From positions 1 through 41,020 of the forward strand of contig JAGAPT010000012.1 of the NCBI GenBank assembly GCA_017623115.1: a stretch of 41,020 nt of DNA, in the 5' to 3' direction. A program made the translations under genes and the position numbers. Position 1 is the first letter of the stretch, and the number at the start of each line of letters is the position of its first letter. This DNA comes from Alistipes sp. Its GTDB lineage: Bacteria; Bacteroidota; Bacteroidia; Bacteroidales; Rikenellaceae. This document shows, piece after piece, positions 35,007 to 41,020 of the stretch. The notes beneath the pieces are model-generated. The model saw nothing but the letters and a program-made list of their open reading frames with translations. It ran no database searches and was not told the DNA's origin.

Positions 35007-36065
35007 ATGGCAGAGAAAGCACAAGTAAATCCCGACAAGCTCAAAGTGTTGAGCGCGGTGATGGCAAAAATCGAGAAAGACTTCGGTAAAGGCTCGATTA
35101 TGCGCATGAACAGCAACGAAGTAAACGACGTGCCCGTCATTCCGACCGGCTCGGTAACCCTCGACATGGCCCTCGGCGTAGGTGGCTATCCCAAGGGACG
35201 TATCATCGAGATTTTCGGCCCCGAATCATCGGGTAAAACGACGTTGGCCATCCACGCAATTGCCGAGGCGCAGAAGGCTGGCGGCATTGCCGCCTTCATC
35301 GATGCGGAGCACGCTTTCGACAGCTACTACGCCCAGCAACTTGGCGTAGATGTCGACAACCTGCTGATTTCGCAGCCCGACAATGGCGAGCAGGCACTCG
35401 AAATTGCCGACTCGCTGATTCGTTCGAGTGCCATCGACATCATCGTCATCGACTCGGTGGCCGCCCTGACCCCGAAGGCTGAAATCGAGGGTGAGATGGG
35501 CGACTCGAAGATGGGTCTGCAGGCACGACTCATGTCGCAGGCGATGCGCAAGCTCACCTCCAGCATTTCGAAGACCAAGACCGTCTGCATCTTCATCAAC
35601 CAGTTGCGCGACAAAATCGGCGTCGTATACGGTAACCCCGAGACCACAACGGGTGGTAACGCCTTGAAGTTCTACTCGAGTGTCCGCATCGATATCCGCC
35701 GTGTATCGGTCATCAAGGATGGCGAGGAGCAGTTGGGTACCCGCACCCGCGTGAAAATCGTCAAGAATAAGGTGGCTCCTCCGTTCCGTCGTGCTGAATT
35801 CGACATCATGTTCGGCGAGGGTATCTCAAAGATTGGCGAGATTCTCGACTTGGGTGTCGACTACGGCATTATCAAGAAGGCCGGCTCGTGGTTCTCGTAT
35901 GGCGAGAAGAAGATTGGCCAGGGTCGTGATGCCGTCAAGGAGTTGCTCAAACAAGATGCCGACTTCTGCGCCGAGGTAGAGCAGAAGGTGCGCGAAGCCA
36001 TCAAGGCAGCCAAAGATGCTGCCCGCGGAGGCATCGCCGACAGCAAACCGGAAGGGGAGGAATAA
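35007..36065 (+). CDS. recA: Recombinase RecA
   Basis: A 352-residue strand-exchange protein for homologous recombination and the SOS response. Walker A is GPESSGKTT at 71-79; Walker B lies in [14 protein letters not shown]; loop L1 is [25 protein letters not shown]; loop L2 is [30 protein letters not shown]. The C-terminal domain includes [30 protein letters not shown] and ends in a short tail, [12 protein letters not shown]. All functional residues expected in RecA are present. It follows the small secreted-protein gene by 15 nt and is terminated by a large hairpin. Confidence 0.98.
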   Translation: MAEKAQVNPDKLKVLSAVMAKIEKDFGKGSIMRMNSNEVNDVPVIPTGSVTLDMALGVGGYPKGRIIEIFGPESSGKTTLAIHAIAEAQKAGGIAAFIDAEHAFDSYYAQQLGVDVDNLLISQPDNGEQALEIADSLIRSSAIDIIVIDSVAALTPKAEIEGEMGDSKMGLQARLMSQAMRKLTSSISKTKTVCIFINQLRDKIGVVYGNPETTTGGNALKFYSSVRIDIRRVSVIKDGEEQLGTRTRVKIVKNKVAPPFRRAEFDIMFGEGISKIGEILDLGVDYGIIKKAGSWFSYGEKKIGQGRDAVKELLKQDADFCAEVEQKVREAIKAAKDAARGGIADSKPEGEE

Positions 36066-36083
36066 CCCCTTCACACCTCCATA

Positions 36084-36135
36084 AACCACGTCAGTTCTTC
36101 ACCCGAAAGGGTAGAACTGACGTTCGGTGGTTTTA
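36084..36135 (+). terminator. Terminator of recA
   Basis: ACGTCAGTTCT (36088-36098) pairs with AGAACTGACGT (36113-36123), with a 2-nt bulge and an inner ACCC/GGGT around GAAA. The outer AACCAC and GTGGTT can extend the stem. Confidence 0.85.
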
Positions 36136-36180
36136 GCACCTAGGATGCGCACACCGAGGAACGAATTTTGATTTAACGAC

Positions 36181-36188
36181 TATATTTG
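36181..36188 (+). promoter_or_regulatory. -7 box of the RSH operon (leaderless candidate)
   Basis: TATATTTG, an exact TAnnTTTG match, ends 4 nt before the RSH ATG at 36193. No TTTG at normal -33 distance is visible; TTTTG at 36166-36170 is too close. Confidence 0.45.
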
Positions 36189-36192
36189 AGGT

Positions 36193-38415
36193 ATGAATTA
36201 CTCGGCTGAGGATGAACTGTTAATCAAGGAGAAATGGGATGATCTGCTCTACTCTTGCACGAAAATCTGCAAGAATGACGAGGACTGGAACTTCATCAAA
36301 CGTGCATTTTTCCTGGCCAAAGAGGCGCATCAGGGGGTACGCCGCCGTTCGGGCGAGCCCTACCTGCTACATCCGATTGCCGTGGCCAAAATCGTCGTAG
36401 ACGAGATTGGCCTGGGTGTCAAATCCGTCGTAGCAGCTCTGTTGCACGATGTCGTGGAGGACACCGAGTACACTGTGGAAGATATGGAGCATATCTTCGG
36501 TGCAAAAATCGCCTCGATGGTCGATGGTCTGACCAAAATGTCGGGCGTCTTCAATGCCGACACCTCGGAGCAGGCCGAATATTTCCGCAAGGTGTTGCTC
36601 ACCCTTTCGGACGACGTGCGAGTCATCCTCATCAAGATTGCCGACCGCCTGCACAACATGCGCACGCTGGGGGCTATGCCGCTGAATAAGCAAATCAAGA
36701 TTACGGGCGAAACCATCTATCTGTTTGCGCCACTGGCTTATCGATTAGGTCTTTACGCCATCAAGAGCGAGCTCGAGGATCTCTGCATGAAGTATCGTTT
36801 TCCGCAGCAGTATGCCGAGATTCAGCTCAAATTGGCCGAAAGCGAGGCTTCACGCAAAGAGTTTATCGAGAAGTTCAACGCACCGATTATCGAGGCTCTG
36901 AAACGCGATAACATCAACTACGAGATTTCAGGGCGCGTAAAGAGCGTCTACTCGATTTGGAGCAAGATGCAGCGCAAGCAGATTCCCTTCGAGGAGATTT
37001 ATGACCTGTTTGCCATCCGCATCGTCTTCAACCCACTGCCATTCCCCTCGGAGAAGACGCAGTGCTGGCAAATCTACTCAACGATCACCGATATCTATAC
37101 ACCGAAACCGGATCGCCTGCGTGATTGGATTTCGATGCCCAAGGCCAATGGGTACGAGGCTCTTCACTCAACCGTCATGGGCCCCGATGGAGTCTGGGTC
37201 GAGGTACAGATTCGCACCCAACGCATGGAGGATATCGCCGAGCGAGGCTTTGCCGCCCACTGGAAATACAAACACGCAACCATCTCGAAAGACGAAGATG
37301 AATTCGATAAGTGGCTGAAGCAGATTCGCTCGGCCCTGAATAGCCCGACGGAAAACGCCGTCGACTTCCTGGACAACTTTAAGTTGTCGCTATACATGGC
37401 TGAAATTGTTGTGTTTACGCCAAAAGGCGAATCACGACAAATGCCCTATGGATCCACAGCCTTGGACTTCGCATACGACATCCACTCCAAGATTGGCAAC
37501 AGCGCAATCGGAGCCAAAATCAACCACGAGTTGAAGCCCCTCACCACCCAGATACAGAGTGGCGACCAAATCGAAATCATCACCGCCGACAACGCGCGTC
37601 CCAAGGCCGAATGGCTGGAGATCGCCACCACCACAAAGGCCAAGCAAGCCATCAAGAGCTTCATGAAGCGTGAGCGGCAAAACAATATCGAGCGAGGCAT
37701 GCAGATGCTTGAAGAGCAGACCCAGGCTCTCAACGTGCAGTTGGCAGGCCACGTGCTCCGCAAAATCATCCCCGCCTACGAGTGCACCAACAAAGAGGAG
37801 CTATACAGCAAAATCGGCGCAGGCATCATCGATTTGAGCAATCTGGAGAAAATCCTCAAAGAGGATTCATCGCGCAAGCTGCTGAAATTCTGGACATTCC
37901 TCATTCCCCGCAAGAGTAAGGAAGAGGTGGAAGAAGACCCCACAGCCCCGATTCAGAACTCCGCATCCGACTCACCCGAGGAGGCACCACAACAATTCGA
38001 GGTGGCCGAGTGCTGCCATCCTATTCCGGGCGATAAGGTAGTCGGCTACCACGATCCCAAGAGCAATAAAATCATTGTTCACAAGGCCTCCTGCGATGAA
38101 CTCAACCGCCTGGCCGCCCAGCATGGCCGGAACATCGTCAAGGAGGAGATTCGCTGGTCACGCCAAAAGGCAATGTCCTACCTGGTAACGGCAGAACTGC
38201 GCGGTATCGACCGCAAAGGCATCCTGCTTGAATTGGCTCATATCATCAGCGGTGATTTCAACATCAACATCCGCGAAATCAACATCAAGAGCCACGCCGG
38301 CATTTTCGAGGGCAATTTAAGCCTCTATGTCAAGGATGTAGAGAGTTTGCAGGCTGTTATGGACAAATTGCGCCAAATCAAAGGTATCGATAGTGTAAAA
38401 CGCACCATGAAATAG
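36193..38415 (+). CDS. Bifunctional RelA/SpoT-family (p)ppGpp synthetase/hydrolase
   Basis: A 740-residue long RSH protein controlling the stringent response. The HD hydrolase domain (about 45-200) has RRRSGEPYLLHPIAVA, LLHDVVEDTEYT and IADRLHNMRTL. The synthetase domain (about 230-350) has GRVKSVYSIWSKMQRK, IYDLFAIRIVF and ALHSTVMGPDGVWVEVQIRTQRM. A TGS domain (about 395-460), a helical/zinc-finger region with AECCHPIPGDKVVGY, and a C-terminal ACT domain (about 665-740) follow. Both HD and synthetase residues look intact, so it is probably bifunctional. It heads an operon with a hypothetical gene (8 nt gap) and a HIT protein. Confidence 0.95.
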   Translation: MNYSAEDELLIKEKWDDLLYSCTKICKNDEDWNFIKRAFFLAKEAHQGVRRRSGEPYLLHPIAVAKIVVDEIGLGVKSVVAALLHDVVEDTEYTVEDMEHIFGAKIASMVDGLTKMSGVFNADTSEQAEYFRKVLLTLSDDVRVILIKIADRLHNMRTLGAMPLNKQIKITGETIYLFAPLAYRLGLYAIKSELEDLCMKYRFPQQYAEIQLKLAESEASRKEFIEKFNAPIIEALKRDNINYEISGRVKSVYSIWSKMQRKQIPFEEIYDLFAIRIVFNPLPFPSEKTQCWQIYSTITDIYTPKPDRLRDWISMPKANGYEALHSTVMGPDGVWVEVQIRTQRMEDIAERGFAAHWKYKHATISKDEDEFDKWLKQIRSALNSPTENAVDFLDNFKLSLYMAEIVVFTPKGESRQMPYGSTALDFAYDIHSKIGNSAIGAKINHELKPLTTQIQSGDQIEIITADNARPKAEWLEIATTTKAKQAIKSFMKRERQNNIERGMQMLEEQTQALNVQLAGHVLRKIIPAYECTNKEELYSKIGAGIIDLSNLEKILKEDSSRKLLKFWTFLIPRKSKEEVEEDPTAPIQNSASDSPEEAPQQFEVAECCHPIPGDKVVGYHDPKSNKIIVHKASCDELNRLAAQHGRNIVKEEIRWSRQKAMSYLVTAELRGIDRKGILLELAHIISGDFNINIREINIKSHAGIFEGNLSLYVKDVESLQAVMDKLRQIKGIDSVKRTMK

Positions 38416-38423
38416 AGATTATT

Positions 38424-38855
38424 ATGGACATCACTATTATCATCGCCATTGTTGCAGCCATCATAGCCTCGGCATACAACGATGCTCAAAAACGCCGCAG
38501 AGCCACTCAAGAGGACCAAGAGAGCCCCATCGAGCCCACGCTCGACGAGCCCATTCGACCCGAATCGCCTATGGACCTCCCGCAAAAGCAGATACCACGG
38601 CCTCGGCTGGAGAGTTTTCCCCGTCCATCGCATGCCTTCCCGGGTGACACTACCCACTTAGAAGCATTCCAGCGCAAAATAAAAGCTGCAAACCAAGCGA
38701 CAACACCCACCAAAAGGGTAGTAGCCAAAGCAGCCCCGACAACCAACGAGGCGAAGAGGGCCAACGAAACACGCTGCACCGAAGAACCCTTCGACGCAAA
38801 GCGCGCTATCATTTATAGCGAAATTCTGCAGCCGAAATTCAAAGAGTACGAATAA
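38424..38855 (+). CDS. Membrane-anchored protein of unknown function in the RSH operon
   Basis: A 143-residue protein with one N-terminal membrane segment (MDITIIIAIVAAIIASAY), then a long polar, proline-rich, probably disordered cytoplasmic region (residues 20-125), and a conserved-looking C-terminal motif, FDAKRAIIYSEILQPKFKEYE. I recall similar endings (F-x-x-RRAVIYSEIL-PKF) in hypothetical proteins of other Bacteroidales. The combination of anchor, linker and C-terminal peptide suggests a docking protein, but no function is assigned. It begins 8 nt after the RSH stop and ends 17 nt before the HIT gene. Confidence 0.82.
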   Translation: MDITIIIAIVAAIIASAYNDAQKRRRATQEDQESPIEPTLDEPIRPESPMDLPQKQIPRPRLESFPRPSHAFPGDTTHLEAFQRKIKAANQATTPTKRVVAKAAPTTNEAKRANETRCTEEPFDAKRAIIYSEILQPKFKEYE

Positions 38856-38872
38856 ACTAAACACAAGAACCT

Positions 38873-39262
38873 ATGGCAACCATTTTTTCACGCATCATCG
38901 CCGGCGAGATTCCCTCGTATAAGGTAGCCGAGGATGAGCATTACTACGCATTTCTGGACATCAATCCGCTAACCAAAGGACACACGCTCGTAGTTCCCAA
39001 GCAAGAGACCGATTACATCTTTGACCTCGACGATCAGACACTGGGTGGGATGATGTGCTTCGCCAAGAGGGTAGCGGCCAACATCAAAGAGCATATAGAC
39101 TGTGCGCGTGTTGCTGTAGTGGTTTTAGGACTGGAAGTACCCCATGCACACATCCATTTAATCCCCATTAAGAGCGAAAAAGATGTCGATTTTCACCGCG
39201 AAAAGCTCCAGTTAACCCCGGAAGAGTTCGCAGAAATTGCCGCTAAGATTCGAGTAGAATAG
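38873..39262 (+). CDS. HIT-family nucleotide-binding protein
   Basis: A 129-residue protein of the histidine-triad (Hint-like) group: IFSRIIAGEIPSYKVAEDEHYYAFLDINPLTKGHTLVVPK, then the active-site triad HAHIHL at 91-96 (H91, H93, H95). Hint-type enzymes hydrolyse adenosine phosphoramidates or adenylated Lys. It is the last gene of the RSH operon; a nucleotide hydrolase beside a (p)ppGpp enzyme is reasonable but proves nothing about its substrate. A strong terminator follows. Confidence 0.93.
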   Translation: MATIFSRIIAGEIPSYKVAEDEHYYAFLDINPLTKGHTLVVPKQETDYIFDLDDQTLGGMMCFAKRVAANIKEHIDCARVAVVVLGLEVPHAHIHLIPIKSEKDVDFHREKLQLTPEEFAEIAAKIRVE

Positions 39263-39294
39263 GGGATTTACATCTGTATAACGCACTGATTTAA

Positions 39295-39333
39295 GCAGGG
39301 TTGTGGAGTTATCAACACAACCCTGCATCTTTT
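39295..39333 (+). terminator. Terminator of the RSH-HIT operon
   Basis: An 11-bp stem GCAGGGTTGTG (39295-39305) / CACAACCCTGC (39316-39326) is followed by ATCTTTTT. Confidence 0.92.
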
Positions 39334-39872
39334 TATTTAACATAATATAAGATGGATCCAGCGGCTGTTAAAAAGTAGGCCATTCAGTGTATTTAATCTT
39401 GAAAATTTACAAAATTTACATCTGTTTTAACATTTTTAATTACAAATGTTAAATATAAAGAGCGGTCGGTCGGGTAGGGTAGTTTACAAGACTAAACCAT
39501 AAGCGTTGTTAAAAACCCTCAACTGAAAACATTTGTAAAATCCCCAAAACAGCCCGATAAACCTCTTTATTCAGGCCAAATCAAACAGATTCAATCGCTA
39601 AACAATAGAATAAATCACACTAAAAACCAACTATTTACACATTTCATATAAAGTAAAATACCCTACAACGACCAGATCGCAGCGCATCATGCGTAAAAAC
39701 CGGAAAACAACGAGTTTATAAAGCTTATAAAAGTTGATTATCTGCATTTTAAGCATTTTTACATAAAGTAGAAAACGAGATAAATACAGAGAGGGTTATT
39801 TTACCATATTGGCATTTTAACAAATGTAAAAGTTGTCAACATGGATTAACATTTTACAATTTAACAATTTCC

Positions 39873-39903
39873 TTGCATTACAAAAGAAAAATGTTTACCT
39901 TTG
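39873..39903 (+). promoter_or_regulatory. Promoter of the XRE-type regulator with an overlapping palindrome
   Basis: TTGC (39873-39876) and TACCTTTG (39896-39903) are spaced by 19 nt. TTTAC (39894-39898) and GTAAA (39903-39907) make an inverted repeat across the -7 box, a likely autoregulatory operator. Confidence 0.6.
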
Positions 39904-39918
39904 TAAAAAATCAAGGAA

Positions 39919-40362
39919 ATGAAGGATAAATTGCGTGATTTGCTCGAAAGCGAAGGTTTGAAGCCTGGACAATTTGCCGAGATGCTCGGTATCAACCCTG
40001 CCGGTGTTTCCCATCTTTTGGCAGGACGAAACAAACCGGGGTTTGAGCTCCTGCAAAAAATGCTGCGTCGCTTTCCTCGGGTCAACCCTGACTGGTTGTT
40101 GCTCGATCAAGGAGCCATGTATCGTACCACCGTCTCGGAATCAACCTCGATTGTTACAGAACCGGAGCCGGCTAATTCCATAGGCTCTGTCAACGAGACG
40201 GCTCCCATAGCATCATCCGGCAACCTCTTCGAAGAGCAGCCGACTACACCTCGCATGCCATCACAGCAAAAAGGCATCTCCTCAAAAGCCAATGTTGCGC
40301 GCGTCGTGATTTTCTATGAGGACCAAACCTTCGAAAGTTTTACGCCCTCGCAACAAGGTTGA
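39919..40362 (+). CDS. XRE-family HTH regulator
   Basis: A 147-residue protein with an N-terminal helix-turn-helix (about 3-60): KPGQFAEMLGINPAGVSHLLAGRNKPGFELLQKML, then NPDWLLLDQGAMY. A flexible middle (about 70-125) rich in S, T, E and P follows, ending in a short C-terminal segment ARVVIFYEDQTFESFTPS. I recall this arrangement from Bacteroidetes regulators that end in a similar FY-x-DGTF strand; none that I know has a defined role. It stands alone between two AT-rich, TTTACA-rich regions and its promoter overlaps one such site, so it probably binds there. It could be chromosomal or a remnant of a mobile element. Confidence 0.88.
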   Translation: MKDKLRDLLESEGLKPGQFAEMLGINPAGVSHLLAGRNKPGFELLQKMLRRFPRVNPDWLLLDQGAMYRTTVSESTSIVTEPEPANSIGSVNETAPIASSGNLFEEQPTTPRMPSQQKGISSKANVARVVIFYEDQTFESFTPSQQG

Positions 40363-40391
40363 TGCTGTTCGATCATGCATCTATTACGATA

Positions 40392-40433
40392 AGCCACGCA
40401 AAAAATTCCCATCGGGACTCATTTTGCGTGGCT
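40392..40433 (+). terminator. Terminator of the XRE-type gene
   Basis: A 12-bp stem AGCCACGCAAAA (40392-40403) / TTTTGCGTGGCT (40422-40433) encloses an 18-nt loop that itself has CCC-ATC-GGG. It lacks a long T-run. Confidence 0.7.
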
Positions 40434-40514
40434 GTTCATTTTCGCCATATTCCGAGCAACCATACACATCGCTTAAAAATAAGCGATTCTCAGCAGGTTT
40501 ATTTTTTACCTCTC

Positions 40515-40565
40515 TTTTTGGTTGAACGTGCGTGTTCATTAGGTCTTTGTTTGTAAATAGGCTTT
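40515..40565. repeat. 51-bp repeat, copy 2
   Basis: Same orientation as 13261-13311, 48 of 51 positions identical. Here it follows the XRE-type gene in non-coding DNA and has no gene directly downstream on either strand. Confidence 0.9.
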
Positions 40566-40929
40566 ACATAGTCTGATTGGTAGTGCAAACTTCGGTGCCA
40601 ATCACTCCTTCATAGGACCTCAATCTCCCCTACAACCCCATCCGCCTTGATTTGAATTAATATTTACATACAGATAAAAAAGGCCTAACAATAGAGAAAA
40701 ATAGAACAGAAAAAGCCAATACAACGCAATAAAAGACCGAAACAAAACGAATTTACATTTATCGGTAGTACATTTAACAATATGTGGTAGGCCACGACAA
40801 ATGTAAACCCACACAGATAACCACGAACAGCCAAAACAACCGCCAACGCTCCACAAAAATTTACATGGCACCAACATAGGCACACGCCCCGAGGGATGCG
40901 ACAACCGCGAGTAGAGCGGTGCCGGTGCA

Positions 40930-41020
40930 CGACCCGCGAGGGTCGCAGGAGCGACAAAACCACCCCGCTTTGCGGGGGCCATCTTTTGACCGCGGAGCGG
41001 GCAGTGGCCCCCGCAAAGCG
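40930..41020. repeat. GC-rich nested palindrome at the window edge
   Basis: A perfect 16-bp inverted repeat, CGCTTTGCGGGGGCCA (40966-40981) and TGGCCCCCGCAAAGCG (41005-41020), encloses 23 nt with its own hairpin CCGC-GGA-GCGG. The left arm also folds on itself (CCCCGC-TTT-GCGGGG, 40963-40977). Just upstream, CGACCC-GCGA-GGGTCG (40930-40945) and GTCGC-AGGA-GCGAC (40942-40955) overlap and exclude each other. The pairing reaches the last base, so the structure is probably cut. Confidence 0.85.

Larger units (their letters stand above)
39263..39918. other. AT-rich 656-nt intergenic region dense in TTTACA/TGTAAA words
   Basis: No gene is visible. After the HIT terminator the region carries ten TTTACA or TGTAAA words (39267, 39406, 39415, 39483, 39534, 39634, 39758, 39825, 39853 and 39902). 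It also holds a tandem 9-bp repeat AAATTTACA (39403-39420) and a perfect 10-bp inverted repeat TTTAACATTT/AAATGTTAAA (39426-39435, 39444-39453). The last word overlaps the promoter of the XRE-type gene. It may be an operator array or an origin-like or attachment region. Confidence 0.6.
40434..41020. other. Non-coding right end with hairpins and TTTACA words
   Basis: No convincing gene. In order: hairpin ATCGCTTA-AAAA-TAAGCGAT (40468-40487); the 51-bp repeat copy 2; GATTGG/CCAATC (40575-40603); a long inverted repeat TTTACATTTATCG (40752-40764) and CGACAAATGTAAA (40795-40807), 12 of 13 matching; and the GC-rich palindrome at the end. Six more TTTACA/TGTAAA words occur (40552, 40563, 40663, 40752, 40802 and 40860). 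A minus-strand frame at 40620-40982 is open but low-complexity and not supported. Confidence 0.6.

Noticed and set aside
39263-39918. Chromosomal origin oriC
   Set aside because: It is AT-rich and repeat-rich, but only imperfect DnaA boxes are present (TTATCAACA in a terminator loop, TTGTCAACA); kept only as an alternative.
13261-40565. The two 51-bp repeats as ends of a 27-kb mobile element
   Set aside because: The interval carries core genes (dnaA, recA, RSH, mazG) and no integrase, transposase or conjugation genes.
40620-40982. A 120-codon minus-strand frame at the right end
   Set aside because: Its start lies in the GC-rich palindrome and the rest in AT-rich DNA; composition changes abruptly along the frame, and it has no promoter or family pattern.

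Overview
This 41 kb window looks like the chromosome of an anaerobic gut Bacteroidales, most likely Rikenellaceae and Alistipes-like; the family is inferred from gene content and style, not from a search. The main sign is that nearly every transcription unit is preceded by the Bacteroidetes sigma-ABfr -7 box (TAnnTTTG, most often TATCTTTG), with few Shine-Dalgarno sequences. Bacteroidales-typical families fit too: EttA, DUF4491, DUF2795, GH95, a DcaP-like porin and a Gly-rich-tailed OMP_b-brl_3 protein. Coding DNA is moderately GC-rich and the intergenic DNA is AT-rich. There are no tRNA or rRNA genes, CRISPR arrays, insertion sequences or phage genes.

Left part (1-9.7 kb): the N-terminal 509 residues of DnaE run off the left edge. 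A divergent DUF2007 gene follows. Next is a tight five-gene leftward operon, ettA-hisS-S41 protease-VTT membrane protein-aroE, with gaps of 0-13 nt. aspA runs rightward behind a 364-nt intergenic stretch that holds a striking inverted repeat.

Middle-left (9.8-18.7 kb): rubrerythrin; a DUF4491-CapA pair; a DcaP-like porin; a metallophosphoesterase overlapping a RibD-like enzyme with swapped domain order; and a large outer-membrane beta-barrel protein.

Middle (18.9-30.7 kb): a leftward operon mazG-gamma carbonic anhydrase-LytS-type kinase-LytTR regulator points at the OMP gene, whose promoter carries palindromes. Rightward come a GlsB-like membrane protein, a PaaI-type thioesterase, a BaiN-type flavoprotein with a shortened methyltransferase-like gene and a PduO-type cobalamin adenosyltransferase, a DUF2795 protein and a GH95 alpha-L-fucosidase lipoprotein. 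A phosphohexomutase is convergent with the fucosidase gene.

Right part (30.9-39.3 kb): information-processing genes all run rightward: dnaA, two small Cys-containing hypothetical genes under a shared promoter/operator module, a WYL regulator, a secreted small protein gene directly ahead of recA, and an RSH (p)ppGpp synthetase/hydrolase-hypothetical-HIT operon.

Right end (39.3-41.0 kb): an unusual AT-rich region surrounds an XRE-type regulator gene. It is crowded with TTTACA/TGTAAA words and inverted repeats. It also carries the second copy of a 51-bp repeat found 27 kb away upstream of the porin gene. It ends in a GC-rich multi-hairpin palindrome that runs to the last base. This end, the paired operator upstream of 32491 and 34015, and the 51-bp repeat are the parts I cannot explain with known families.
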